Positions 37,868-48,210 of a stretch of 64,000 bases of DNA are shown here, piece by piece (the first letter of the stretch is position 1; every line of letters begins with the position of its first letter). The notes under the pieces are model-generated. The model was not told the DNA's origin. It was given only the letters and a program-made list of their open reading frames with translations, and ran no database searches. The DNA is taken from contig SHMQ01000007.1 of assembly GCA_008534395.1 (NCBI GenBank), positions 1-64,000 of the forward strand, read 5' to 3'. The stretch is from Candidatus Acidulodesulfobacterium acidiphilum (lineage in GTDB: Bacteria > SZUA-79 > Acidulodesulfobacterales > Acidulodesulfobacteraceae). Both the position numbers and the translations under genes were made by a program.

Positions 37868-37896
37868 GCAGGGACAGAATTTAACTCTGTCCCTGC
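37868..37896. repeat. Palindromic repeat, family A copy 4
   Basis: 14-bp arms (gcagggacagaatt / aactctgtccctgc) with one mismatch around a central base, then cacaaaatggttataaatgg. Its tail matches the one after copy 3 except for small changes, and in both cases the tail ends in an ATG. Here that ATG is the predicted start of the permease. The element lies inside an apparent operon, between the ABC ATPase and the permease. Confidence 0.8.
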
Positions 37897-37912
37897 CACA
37901 AAATGGTTATAA

Positions 37913-38710
37913 ATGGAACTTTTAAAAAAAGTAAACAAAACAAATTCAAATTTAAGCAAAAGTTTATTTACCGTTTTTTACCGTAACTATTTAGTATGGC
38001 TAAAATATTACAAACCCGGCATAATAGGAGATATTCTTGAGCCGCTTTTATATCTTGCCGCTTTAGGATTTGGAATAGGCAGATTTATCCATAATATAAA
38101 CGGAATATCTTACGTTAAATATATAGTTCCGGGAATAATTGCCTCTTCTTCAATGTATGCGGCGGCATTCGAATCGACTTTCGGCGCATATACGAGAATG
38201 GTTACGAACGGGATTTATCAGGCAATTTTACTTACCCCCATAGGCATAGAAGACATAGTTTCCGGCGAGATTCTTTGGGGAACGGCAAAAGCTTTTATGA
38301 GCGGAACCGCCGTATTGATAATCGGAGCGGTTTTCGGGTGGATAATATCGCCTGCGGCTCTTATTATCCCTATTGTCATCGTTCTAAACGGGATATTGTT
38401 TTCTTCGTTATCGCTGTTAATAACATCATTTTCGCCGTCGTACGACTTTTTTTCCTATTATTTTACTATAGCAATATCTACTATGTTTTTATTCTCCGGC
38501 GTATTTTATCCTGTTTCTTCCCTACCTTATTTAATCAGATATTTCGTTTATATTATGCCTCTATATTACACCGTAAGTATAATGAGAATGCTTGACGAAG
38601 GCAAAATTAATCCGGTTTTGTTATTTTCCTATTTGTCGATAATTATATTATTTGCGCTTATATTTTTTTATGCATCGGTTTATTTTATAAAAAAAAGAGT
38701 TATAAAATAA
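37913..38710 (+). CDS. ABC-2 type permease, NodJ-like
   Basis: Inner-membrane permease of 265 residues with about six helices. The sequence LEPLLYLAALGFGIGRFI, YVKYIVPGIIASSSMYAAAFESTFGAYTRM and LLTPIGIEDIVSGEILWG is typical of NodJ-like ABC-2 proteins, and FLFSGVFYPVSSLP is also typical. The start codon lies in the tail of palindromic repeat copy 4, without a Shine-Dalgarno sequence, so translation may depend on readthrough coupling or the repeat may have displaced the original leader. It converges on dcd with only 3 bp between stops. Confidence 0.87.
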   Translation: MELLKKVNKTNSNLSKSLFTVFYRNYLVWLKYYKPGIIGDILEPLLYLAALGFGIGRFIHNINGISYVKYIVPGIIASSSMYAAAFESTFGAYTRMVTNGIYQAILLTPIGIEDIVSGEILWGTAKAFMSGTAVLIIGAVFGWIISPAALIIPIVIVLNGILFSSLSLLITSFSPSYDFFSYYFTIAISTMFLFSGVFYPVSSLPYLIRYFVYIMPLYYTVSIMRMLDEGKINPVLLFSYLSIIILFALIFFYASVYFIKKRVIK

Positions 38711-38713
38711 ATT

Positions 38714-39259
38714 TTAAAGTTTCGGCAGGGTTATGCCGACCTGAGACTGGTATTTGCCTTTTTTGTCTTTATAGGAAACCCTAGGCTCTTCGCCTTCAAA
38801 AAAAAGAACCTGGGCAATACCTTCATTGGCGTAAATTTTAGCGGGAAGCGGGGTGGTATTAGATATTTCCAAGGTAACGTATCCTTCCCATTCCGGTTCA
38901 AACGGTGTAACGTTAACTACTATACCGCATCTGGCATATGTAGATTTGCCGAGGCATATGGTGACCACGTTTCTTGGTATTTTAAAATATTCAACCGATC
39001 TGCCGAGCGCAAAAGAATTAGGCGGAACTATGCAGACGTCCGATACTAGGTCTATAAAAGACTTCGAATCGAAGTTTTTAGGATCGACTACCGTATTATT
39101 GATATTAGTAAATATTTTAAATTCGTTTGATATACGCAAATCATAACCGAAGGAAGAAACGCCGTAAGATATAACTCCGTTTCTTACTTGTGAACTTTCA
39201 AAAGGGCTTATCATCCCTTCTTTAGCTTTTTCTTCGATCCATTTGTCGTTTTTAATCAT
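38714..39259 (-). CDS. dcd: dCTP deaminase
   Basis: Converts dCTP to dUTP (or to dUMP in bifunctional forms) for thymidylate synthesis. The 181-residue protein contains [50 protein letters not shown] with the catalytic Glu in the TLE motif. It also has [14 protein letters not shown] near the N-terminus. It lies 36 bp after the LOG-family gene. Confidence 0.95.
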   Translation of the reverse strand: MIKNDKWIEEKAKEGMISPFESSQVRNGVISYGVSSFGYDLRISNEFKIFTNINNTVVDPKNFDSKSFIDLVSDVCIVPPNSFALGRSVEYFKIPRNVVTICLGKSTYARCGIVVNVTPFEPEWEGYVTLEISNTTPLPAKIYANEGIAQVLFFEGEEPRVSYKDKKGKYQSQVGITLPKL

Positions 39260-39295
39260 ATATTAAAATATTTTTTATAAATTATTAATGTTAAT

Positions 39296-39979
39296 TTATA
39301 AATTAAAGTTTAAAATAAAATCGGTTATTTCGTCCGGATCATCCATGATTTTAATTATATCAAAATCTTTTGAGGAAATATAAGATTTTTTTAAAGTATT
39401 GCTTTTAATCCAGTCTATTAATCCTTTCCAATAGTCAGAGCCGTATAAAATTACCGGAAAAGGTTTTGTTTTACCGGTCTGAATCAATTCTACGGTTTCA
39501 AAAAGTTCGTCTAAAGTTCCGAAACCTCCGGGCATCATAATATATGCGGAAGCATATCTTACAAGCATAACTTTTCTTACGAAAAAATATTTAAACTCTA
39601 AAGTTACGTCGGCAAATTTGTTAAGGGTCTGCTCATGCGGAAGTTTAATATTTAATCCTACCGAACTCACGTTTAAACCGTGCTGTTCCTTGGCTTCCCT
39701 GCATCCCCTGTTTGCGGCTTCCATTACTCCCGGACCTCCGCCTGAAATTATGGAAAAACCCTTTAAAGCTAATTTATGAGCCAATTCTTTAGTTTGTAAA
39801 TATACTTCTTCATTTTCCTTTACTCTTGCACTTCCGTATATAGTTACAGCCGGACATACCGACGGCAATATATCGAACCCGTCCACAAATTCCCCTATAA
39901 TCCTAAAAAGCCGCCATGGTTCCGTATGGTCAAACGAATTTAGTTCGTATCTTTTTATATCTTCTTTTTTAATAGGCAT
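39296..39979 (-). CDS. LOG-family (TIGR00730) protein
   Basis: A 227-residue Rossmann-type protein. The family motifs are SGGGPGVMEAANRG and PGGFGTLDELFE. Members are cytokinin-activating phosphoribohydrolases (LOG) or nucleotide 5'-monophosphate nucleosidases such as PpnN, often misnamed lysine decarboxylases. Which reaction applies here cannot be told from sequence. Neighbouring dcd suggests a nucleotide context. Confidence 0.85.
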   Translation of the reverse strand: MPIKKEDIKRYELNSFDHTEPWRLFRIIGEFVDGFDILPSVCPAVTIYGSARVKENEEVYLQTKELAHKLALKGFSIISGGGPGVMEAANRGCREAKEQHGLNVSSVGLNIKLPHEQTLNKFADVTLEFKYFFVRKVMLVRYASAYIMMPGGFGTLDELFETVELIQTGKTKPFPVILYGSDYWKGLIDWIKSNTLKKSYISSKDFDIIKIMDDPDEITDFILNFNL

Positions 39980-40004
39980 AATTTATTTTAAAAAATTTTA
40001 AAGG

Positions 40005-40066
40005 AAAAGCAGAGGTAAAACATTTAAATATTAATTTATAAATTTAACGGTTTCCCCTCTGCTTTT
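40005..40066 (-). terminator. Stem-loop downstream of the ferredoxin gene
   Basis: Arms aaaagcagagg (40005-40015) and cctctgctttt (40056-40066) enclose a 40-nt AT-rich loop. On the minus strand it follows the ferredoxin stop by about 30 bp and precedes the LOG-family gene, with T-rich sequence after. Probably a transcription terminator; the long loop lowers confidence. Confidence 0.55.
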
Positions 40067-40097
40067 AAATAAGATTAAATTTGATTGGTTTTATACA

Positions 40098-41749
<1,652 letters not shown>

Positions 41750-41867
41750 ATTGCAACGTCCCCTAAAAGTTAATTAAATTCAATTATTAGATTAATTTTT
41801 AAAAAATCTTAAACATTATACCACTTTTTTTATGTTTTAAAAATATTTTCTTTTATTTTTTTATAGC

Positions 41868-43322
41868 CTATAAAGCGTTTATTTCTTTAATCGTTTGATT
41901 TATAAGGTAATCCGTCAACTTTTCGTCTTTACTCTCTGCGTAAATTCTTAGAACAGGTTCCGTTCCGGAAGGGCGTATCAGCAGCCATGATCCGTCGTTA
42001 TATTCAAATTTAAATCCGTCCTTAAAATTAAGATTAGTAATTTTATTCTTAAAAGGCAGGCTGAAATCTTCCGCTTTAAGTTTTTCAATAAGAATTAGTT
42101 TTTTCGTATCGTTTATTTTGATATCGACGCGTTTATATATATACGGATAATTTTCTCCAAAAATATCGTTTAATAGTTCGTTTAAGTTCTTTTGCTTAAC
42201 AACCATAATTTTTAAAAGCATCAATGCATTAAATATACCGTCTCTTTCCGGCAAATGCGAAGCGATTCCTATGCCGCCCGACTCTTCTCCGCCTATAAAT
42301 ACGTCGCTGCCGTCTTTTATCATAAGCTCGGCTATATTTTTAAAACCTATAGGCGTTTCATACAGCTTAATTCCGTTTTTACCGCAAATATCGCCGATAG
42401 ATTTAGATACCGAAACGGTCTTGACTACGCTTCCGGAAAAACCTTCTTCTATAAGATAATTTAAAATTATAGTAAAAATTTTATGCGAATCGATAAAATT
42501 TCCCCTGTCGTCCACCGCCCCAATTCTGTCTGCATCCCCATCCGTAGCGAAACCAACCGCAAATTTATTTTTATTCCCCCTTTTTTTTACGGAAAATTTT
42601 AATTTATTAAGATTGGCGTCTATAGGCTCTGGGTTTAAACCGGGAAAAGCGGGATTAACGATATTATTGACGGAGGAATGGCTAACGGAAAAATCTTTTA
42701 ATATAAGGGACAAGTAACCTATTCCGGCACCGTACATAGGGTCTATCACTACGTATAACGATTTTAAAAAATCCTTATCTGAATTAGACAATACTCTATT
42801 GACACCAGTTAAATCAATTATCCTTTTAATATAATCTTTTTTAAAATCCGCATATTGAAAATTATAAATATTTTTTTTAAATTTATTATATTCTTTGCCG
42901 TATTTCTTTCCGTCTTCATTTGCTATTTTTTCAATTTTTTTAACTTCGGATTGAAGCATAGAAGCGCCGAAACGGCTTTTAAATTTCAAACCGTTAAACA
43001 TAAACGGATTATGGCTGGCGGTAATCATTATACCGGCGTCATATCCTTTATTCTTTACAAAATAAGATAAAACCGGGGACGGACAAAAATTATCGCTTAA
43101 CGTCGCATCTATCCCGACGGACTCAAGCGATTCTGCCGACTTCAAGGCAAATTCTTTAGACAAAAAACGTGTATCGTATCCTATTGCCACCTTCTTGGAA
43201 GAATTTGATTTTAAATACTCTCCAAGCGCACAACTGATACGGCCGACATGCTCAAATGTAAAATTATCGCCTATTACTCCTCTATATCCGTCGGTACCAA
43301 AATTTATTAATATATTATTCAC
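41868..43322 (-). CDS. Phosphoglucomutase / phosphomannomutase family protein
   Basis: Alpha-D-phosphohexomutase of 484 residues. The phosphoserine loop is MITASHNPFMFNG, the metal loop is DGDADRIGAVDD, the sugar-binding loop is GGEESGGIGI and the phosphate-binding loop is RPSGTEPVLRIYAE. Its substrate (glucose-1-P, mannose-1-P or glucosamine-P) is not resolved. The start is GTG, 13 bp after the CCA end of tRNA-Arg(CCG), so the tRNA and gene are likely transcribed together. Confidence 0.92.
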   Translation of the reverse strand: MNNILINFGTDGYRGVIGDNFTFEHVGRISCALGEYLKSNSSKKVAIGYDTRFLSKEFALKSAESLESVGIDATLSDNFCPSPVLSYFVKNKGYDAGIMITASHNPFMFNGLKFKSRFGASMLQSEVKKIEKIANEDGKKYGKEYNKFKKNIYNFQYADFKKDYIKRIIDLTGVNRVLSNSDKDFLKSLYVVIDPMYGAGIGYLSLILKDFSVSHSSVNNIVNPAFPGLNPEPIDANLNKLKFSVKKRGNKNKFAVGFATDGDADRIGAVDDRGNFIDSHKIFTIILNYLIEEGFSGSVVKTVSVSKSIGDICGKNGIKLYETPIGFKNIAELMIKDGSDVFIGGEESGGIGIASHLPERDGIFNALMLLKIMVVKQKNLNELLNDIFGENYPYIYKRVDIKINDTKKLILIEKLKAEDFSLPFKNKITNLNFKDGFKFEYNDGSWLLIRPSGTEPVLRIYAESKDEKLTDYLINQTIKEINAL

Positions 43323-43335
43323 AAGCCACCGTATG

Positions 43336-43412
43336 TGGTGTGTCCGGCGGGATTCGAACCCGCTGCCTCAGGAGTCGGAGTCCTGCACTCTGTCCAGATG
43401 AGCTACGGACAC
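43336..43412 (-). tRNA. tRNA-Arg(CCG)
   Basis: A full cloverleaf is seen on the minus strand: 7-bp acceptor gtgtccg/cggacac, anticodon stem cagga/tcctg with loop ctccgac (anticodon CCG), T arm gcggg-ttcgaat-cccgc, discriminator A and encoded CCA. It reads codon CGG. It lies 13 bp upstream of the mutase start. Confidence 0.97.
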
Positions 43413-43450
43413 TAAATAAATTAGCATTGCTTAATAGAAAATTAAAATTT

Positions 43451-43474
43451 TACATATATTATATAATATATGTA
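43451..43474. promoter_or_regulatory. 24-bp perfect palindrome at gene start
   Basis: Arms of 12 bp (tacatatattat and its complement) form a perfect palindrome that abuts, and includes the first base of, the ATG of the hypothetical gene. It may be an operator or simply AT-rich sequence. Confidence 0.4.
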
Positions 43475-44175
43475 TGGGGAAAAAAAATAAAAAAAATATA
43501 CTATTGTATTTATTGAATTCTAACGCTACAAAACTGGCTTATATCGTCGAACAAAATATAGAAGGAATTTTAAACGAGGTCATCACAAATAATTACAAAA
43601 TACATGACAGCGGTATAAAGGATTTTTTTTTCAATATAAGTAAGAATGAATTTGATATTATATGCGAAGAAATTAACACTTTATCGCTAAAAATATTGGA
43701 AAAAGACGAAATAATATTTTTCAAACCGGTATTTAAGAAAAAAAAGATTAAGCAATTAAATATAATATACAAAACACTGCGTATAATAAAATTTACGGAA
43801 AACATGAAAAATATTTACAATAATTTAGAATTAATAAAATTAAATATAAACGAATTATATAAATATCCCGTGCTTAAAGTTCAAACTTATATACCGGAGT
43901 TATGTCTTTACCTGAGCGCTTTTTTTAAGGAAAATATAGATACTTTTTTTATGGAGATAAACCATGGAGATATAAAAGAAAGAAAGAAAATATTAATGGA
44001 GAAGCTACATAAAATAATATCGCTTGGAAACAAAATAATTAACGAATTCTATATATATATTATATCTGACGAAAAAAGCGATATTCAAAACGGAGGTCAT
44101 GTAATTTATCATTCCAATATAATATCGATAATACAGATAATATCTATTAACTGCGTGGAATTTAACCTTTTATAA
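43474..44175 (+). CDS. Hypothetical protein, possible PhoU-like helical
   Basis: Not recognised with confidence. The 233-residue chain is mostly helical, Lys/Ile/Asn-rich, without signal peptide or clear membrane segment. The pattern of two long helical hairpin repeats (MKNIYNNLELIKLNINEL; then SNIISIIQIISINCVEFN) faintly recalls PhoU-type domains. No Shine-Dalgarno sequence lies before the ATG. The next gene rightward is an MFS exporter about 100 bp on. Its codon use is strongly AT-driven compared with its neighbours. Confidence 0.5.
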   Translation: MGKKNKKNILLYLLNSNATKLAYIVEQNIEGILNEVITNNYKIHDSGIKDFFFNISKNEFDIICEEINTLSLKILEKDEIIFFKPVFKKKKIKQLNIIYKTLRIIKFTENMKNIYNNLELIKLNINELYKYPVLKVQTYIPELCLYLSAFFKENIDTFFMEINHGDIKERKKILMEKLHKIISLGNKIINEFYIYIISDEKSDIQNGGHVIYHSNIISIIQIISINCVEFNLL

Positions 44176-44271
44176 TTTTCTAATTTTTCAATTATTTTAT
44201 TAAAATGATTTTTTTAATTAAGTCTTATAAAATTAATGACTATTAAGTCACTATATGGTAAAATTTAATTT

Positions 44272-45804
44272 ATGTACTCTAAAGAATATAAAAATTTGAT
44301 TTTATTGTTACTCGTAGCGTTTTTCTTTATGGTTATGCTCGACATGAGTATAGTAACTATAGCTATACCGAAAATTATGTCAAGCTTAGGCGTAAATCTT
44401 GAAGACGTCGACTGGGTAATGATAGCTTATAACGTGGCTACGGCAATAATAATTATGCCTATAACATTCATAATAAGAAAAATAGGGTTAAAGATACCTA
44501 TTGTCCTTAGCATAATATTTTTTACTATTTCTTCCGTGGCTTGCGGTTTTGCCACCTCTATAAATATGCTGATAACATTCCGTGTCATACAGGGGCTTTC
44601 GGGCGGAGGTATTGCGCCTCTTGGATTAGCGCTTATGGGCAAGGTTTTTGAACCGCATGAAAGAGGAAGGGCGATGGGAATATGGGGTATCGGAGCAATG
44701 GCGGCTCCGGCTATCGGTCCTACCTTAGGCGGCTGGATTACCGACCATCTTACATGGAGGTGGGTATTTTTCGTGAATGCTCCTATTGCGGTAATAACTC
44801 TTATAGGGATACTCATAATTATGGAAGATGACCATAAAGGAATTAATTTTAAAGCAAATTTTGATTTTTTAGGTTTTGCTTTTTTTGCGATAGCTATAGC
44901 ATTCATGCTCGTAGCTTTTAATGAAGGACAGAATAAAGGATGGGATTCAAGCTACATTCATATCTGCGAAATTTTAAGCGCCGCAGGGTTTTTTATGTTC
45001 TTTTTATTTGAACCGTTTATTTCTCGTCCATTAATAGATTTTAAAATATTTAAAAATTATAATTTTACTTTAATAACGTCTATTAATGCAGTAAGGGCTA
45101 TAGCCTTGTTCGGCTCGTTGTTTATTATGCCCGTCTTTTTGGAAAACATTATGGATTACACGCCTTATATGACCGGTCTTATTATGATGCCGTCGGCGAT
45201 AGCCGTTGCATTATCGGCTCCCGTTTTCGGTAAAATGGCAGATAAATGGGGCCCAAAATATTTTATTGTTTTCGGTATGCTGACGACGGCTATCTCCCTC
45301 TTTTTATATTGGAATCTTTCAACGCAGTCAAGCCTCTACGATATAATATATCCTTCAATTATAAGAGGCATAGGGCTTGGCATGCTATATTCGCCCATTA
45401 TGAGCGCAGGATTAAATTCGGTCAAAAAAGACCAGATACCTGAAGCTTCCGGTCTGCTGCCTATAACCATGAGACTTGCTTCCGGCTTCGGCATCGCTTA
45501 TTTTGCAAACTATCTGGCTACAAAAAAGGTTTATTATCTTACAAGATACGGCGATAAAATAAACTACAAAAACAATACTTTTATTAAAATGAAATCGACG
45601 TTTGGCAGTAATGGGCTTTTTAAGGCTAATACCGCAGTCATAGCTAATTCGGCAAAAATTAATCCGGGCATGGGTTTTATAGACTCCGTAGTTAAAATGT
45701 TTGCGACCGTCCAATCTTACGACGACGTATTTGTCGTTGCGGGAGTCATATGCCTTATAGGAATAATACCGGCTCTTATGTTAAAAAATAAGATACATCG
45801 TTAA
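44272..45804 (+). CDS. DHA2-family MFS drug exporter (second copy)
   Basis: 510-residue, 14-helix proton antiporter. The first helix is MLDMSIVTIAIPKIM, then AGGRIQGLSGGGIAPLG-type motif C region (RVIQGLSGGGIAP), and APAIGPTLGGWITDHLTWRWVFFVNAP. It is related to, but distinct from, the transporter at 25915. No EmrA or TolC partner adjoins. The stop lies 5 bp from the stop of the convergent pilus gene. Confidence 0.88.
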   Translation: MYSKEYKNLILLLLVAFFFMVMLDMSIVTIAIPKIMSSLGVNLEDVDWVMIAYNVATAIIIMPITFIIRKIGLKIPIVLSIIFFTISSVACGFATSINMLITFRVIQGLSGGGIAPLGLALMGKVFEPHERGRAMGIWGIGAMAAPAIGPTLGGWITDHLTWRWVFFVNAPIAVITLIGILIIMEDDHKGINFKANFDFLGFAFFAIAIAFMLVAFNEGQNKGWDSSYIHICEILSAAGFFMFFLFEPFISRPLIDFKIFKNYNFTLITSINAVRAIALFGSLFIMPVFLENIMDYTPYMTGLIMMPSAIAVALSAPVFGKMADKWGPKYFIVFGMLTTAISLFLYWNLSTQSSLYDIIYPSIIRGIGLGMLYSPIMSAGLNSVKKDQIPEASGLLPITMRLASGFGIAYFANYLATKKVYYLTRYGDKINYKNNTFIKMKSTFGSNGLFKANTAVIANSAKINPGMGFIDSVVKMFATVQSYDDVFVVAGVICLIGIIPALMLKNKIHR

Positions 45805-45809
45805 TATCG

Positions 45810-46421
45810 TTAATCATTTAAATATTTATATAAAATTTTCCCTTTACGCGTATAAATTATTTTTGAAGGCTCGACTTTTAAAATAAAAATACCGCCTATA
45901 TTTTCTCCCGTATGAATATAATGTTTTTTACCGTTTATTGCTACCAAAGCAGTATTGCCGCCCGTAAATATTAAAACCACTGTCCGTTTATTTTTGCCTG
46001 AAAATCCTTTAAATTTCAAATTTTTAACGACGTTGCTTAAATTTCCGCCTTTATTAAAACCGCTATTTGCGTTAATGAGATACGGCGCCGGTTTTGCAAC
46101 GTAGTCCGCGACTACATTTTTTTGTGACTTTGAGTGCAAAATAAAAAGTCTGCTGTAATTTTCGTATTTTTTATTCGGAATACTAAAAATATCTTTAAGC
46201 GGTTTTTTAGATAATTCCGTAGATTCAGCTTTCAGGTCTGTATATTTACCTTTAACGCTTAAATTGAGCTTAGTAATTTTTTTATTTTTACAAGACGTAT
46301 TATGCAAAATATTTATTTTTTTATTATTTCCCGATTTTAGTCTGCTTAACGTCGATAGCACCGTTATAAATATAAAAAATGCAAAAATAATAACCGCAAA
46401 TTTTTTAACTTTAGATTTCAT
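45810..46421 (-). CDS. PilP/MshK-like pilus assembly protein
   Basis: A 203-residue protein with one N-terminal membrane helix (FAVIIFAFFIFITVL), a basic unstructured middle and a C-terminal domain. The C-terminus ALVAINGKKHYIHTGENIGG...VEPSKIIYTRKGKILYKYL matches the small beta-domain of PilP, MshK and GspC-like proteins that bind the secretin in the periplasm. PilP is usually a lipoprotein, but this version is helix-anchored. GAGGGG lies before the ATG. It is the last gene of the pilus locus. Confidence 0.65.
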   Translation of the reverse strand: MKSKVKKFAVIIFAFFIFITVLSTLSRLKSGNNKKINILHNTSCKNKKITKLNLSVKGKYTDLKAESTELSKKPLKDIFSIPNKKYENYSRLFILHSKSQKNVVADYVAKPAPYLINANSGFNKGGNLSNVVKNLKFKGFSGKNKRTVVLIFTGGNTALVAINGKKHYIHTGENIGGIFILKVEPSKIIYTRKGKILYKYLND

Positions 46422-46449
46422 CAGCCCCTCTTTTTATTAAAATTTATTT

Positions 46450-46953
46450 TTATTTAAAACCAATAAGTTCGGCGTTTATAATTGCATCTATTTTTCTTCC
46501 GGATTTAATATTAATTTTTTTTATTTCGAATGGAAACGATTTAAGCGTCTTTATTAAAGAAAATAAGGCATCGATGTCCGAAAAATTACTTAATGCCACC
46601 GTAAAGTTAGTTATTTTTAAATAAACATCTTGAACATTTTTCCTATTTTCCGTCTTTTGGATGCTAATTCCGATATTAAATCCGTTTTCTTTTAAATATC
46701 TCGCATAAGATAAAAAAGACACCATATAACTATAAAATTCATGTTTTCCAGCCGTAAATTTAATAGTTTTAATCTTATTATCTTTCTTAATATTAATTTT
46801 TAACTGTCTGATAGTATTTTTTTCGTAAGTATATGATTTATTTAATTTATAAAAATAGCTTATAGAAGGTATTAACCCATAAAACAATATACAAGCCGAG
46901 GTTAAAGATAATAAAATTAATATTATCGACCTTTTGTTCTTAATTTTTTTCAT
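46450..46953 (-). CDS. PilO/MshJ-like pilus assembly protein
   Basis: A 167-residue inner-membrane protein with one N-terminal helix (SIILILLSLTSACILFYGLIPSI), a short coiled-coil stretch and a ferredoxin-like periplasmic domain (FNIGISIQKTENRKNVQDVYLKITNFTVALSNFSDIDALFSLIKTLKSFPFEIKKINI). This is the pattern of PilO and GspM-type proteins. Support is from its place between PilN-like and PilP-like genes as well. Confidence 0.65.
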   Translation of the reverse strand: MKKIKNKRSIILILLSLTSACILFYGLIPSISYFYKLNKSYTYEKNTIRQLKINIKKDNKIKTIKFTAGKHEFYSYMVSFLSYARYLKENGFNIGISIQKTENRKNVQDVYLKITNFTVALSNFSDIDALFSLIKTLKSFPFEIKKINIKSGRKIDAIINAELIGFK

Positions 46954-47002
46954 TTTGTATTATTTTTTAATTTGTCGTATTTTGAATATTAGTTTGTTTA
47001 AT

Positions 47003-48196
47003 TTATTTTTTTAGTAATCCTAAAAATTTCATTGAAGGTTTTCCAGATTTGTCGAAAAAATATTTAACGCTTAAAGTTTTTTTTCCGTCCAACTTTTTTG
47101 ATAGCGCATTATAATTATGCGAGAATATCCTATAACCGTCGGTACCAAATACGGTTGCATTAAAAATATATCCTGCTCCCGATTTTATAATATTGATTTT
47201 TTTTATTTTGACGCTTTTCGGTAAAATCGCAAAAAATTTTTTTAAATAATTCGCAATATTAACTTTAGGGAAATCCTCGTTAAATAAAATTTTACTTTTA
47301 TCTTTATCTATTTTTAAAGATAAAACGGAAATTTTTTTGTTCATTTCTCTTATTTTTTGCACTTCGTAAAATGTTTTTTTTCGGTAAGATACAACCAGCA
47401 CTTCCATTAAAAATATAGCAAATATTAAAACTGCGATATAAATATTTTTTGCCCTATTTTTTTTATCTTCTATTTTTTTAAATTTTATTTCTATATCTTC
47501 AAAATGAGGGGTATTTTTGTTTATGCTTTTAAAATATTCAAAAAAATCTTTAGCCGTAAAATTTAATATTTCTACATTTCCGAAAAAATTTTTAAAATCG
47601 GCGCAATCGCATTCGGCAATTATCTGCTCTATTTTAATGCCAATATTTTCGGAATCTATTCTGGTTTTCAAAATATTAAGATTATCCATTAACATATCCG
47701 CCTTAAAACTTAAAACCGGCATTATGCTAAAACCGTTTGAAACTAAAATCATTTTATATACGTCGTCGGTTTTTTCTATAAATAGAAAATCTTTTTTAAG
47801 ATTAATGCCGTTAAATTTTTCTTTTAAAAACTCTATCACCAAAAAATCGTATGGAATAACTATATCTATTCCTTTAAATAACGAATAATATTTTTTAATA
47901 TTTAAAGGCAGGGTATGATAAAATCCGCATCCTCCATTTATACCATCCGCAAAAAAATAAGATTCGTTCTTATAAGATTTTCCTACGTAACGGCTTAAAT
48001 AAAATTTTTTACCGTCTTTTAATCTTTTTTCCGGTATAATCGAAAAATTTATATTTTTAGATATTATCGAAACTGCATGTTCTATTTCAAAATCGGCTGC
48101 ATAATCGTCGATACGTTCATGCGAAAAAAATGATTTATCGCCGTCAAAATACTGATATATATCGTATTCTTCAATATAAATAAAATTTTTATACAT
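47003..48196 (-). CDS. PilM/PilN-like (GspL-like) assembly protein
   Basis: A 397-residue protein: a cytoplasmic N-terminal part of about 240 residues, one membrane helix at about 248-268 (IYIAVLIFAIFLMEVLVVSY), a coiled-coil (VQKIREMNKKISVLSLKIDKDKSKIL) and a periplasmic domain (FFAILPKSVKIKKINIIKSGAGYIFNATVFG). The C-terminal half resembles PilN. The N-terminal half sits where PilM would be and may be a degenerate PilM-like domain; no actin-fold motif was recognised. A GspL-like fusion is the simplest reading. Confidence 0.6.
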   Translation of the reverse strand: MYKNFIYIEEYDIYQYFDGDKSFFSHERIDDYAADFEIEHAVSIISKNINFSIIPEKRLKDGKKFYLSRYVGKSYKNESYFFADGINGGCGFYHTLPLNIKKYYSLFKGIDIVIPYDFLVIEFLKEKFNGINLKKDFLFIEKTDDVYKMILVSNGFSIMPVLSFKADMLMDNLNILKTRIDSENIGIKIEQIIAECDCADFKNFFGNVEILNFTAKDFFEYFKSINKNTPHFEDIEIKFKKIEDKKNRAKNIYIAVLIFAIFLMEVLVVSYRKKTFYEVQKIREMNKKISVLSLKIDKDKSKILFNEDFPKVNIANYLKKFFAILPKSVKIKKINIIKSGAGYIFNATVFGTDGYRIFSHNYNALSKKLDGKKTLSVKYFFDKSGKPSMKFLGLLKK

Positions 48197-48210
48197 AATT
48201 TTTTTTAAGT

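Noticed and set aside
43474-44175. PhoU assignment for the hypothetical helical protein
   Set aside because: Similarity limited to a helical pattern; no PhoU metal-binding motif seen.
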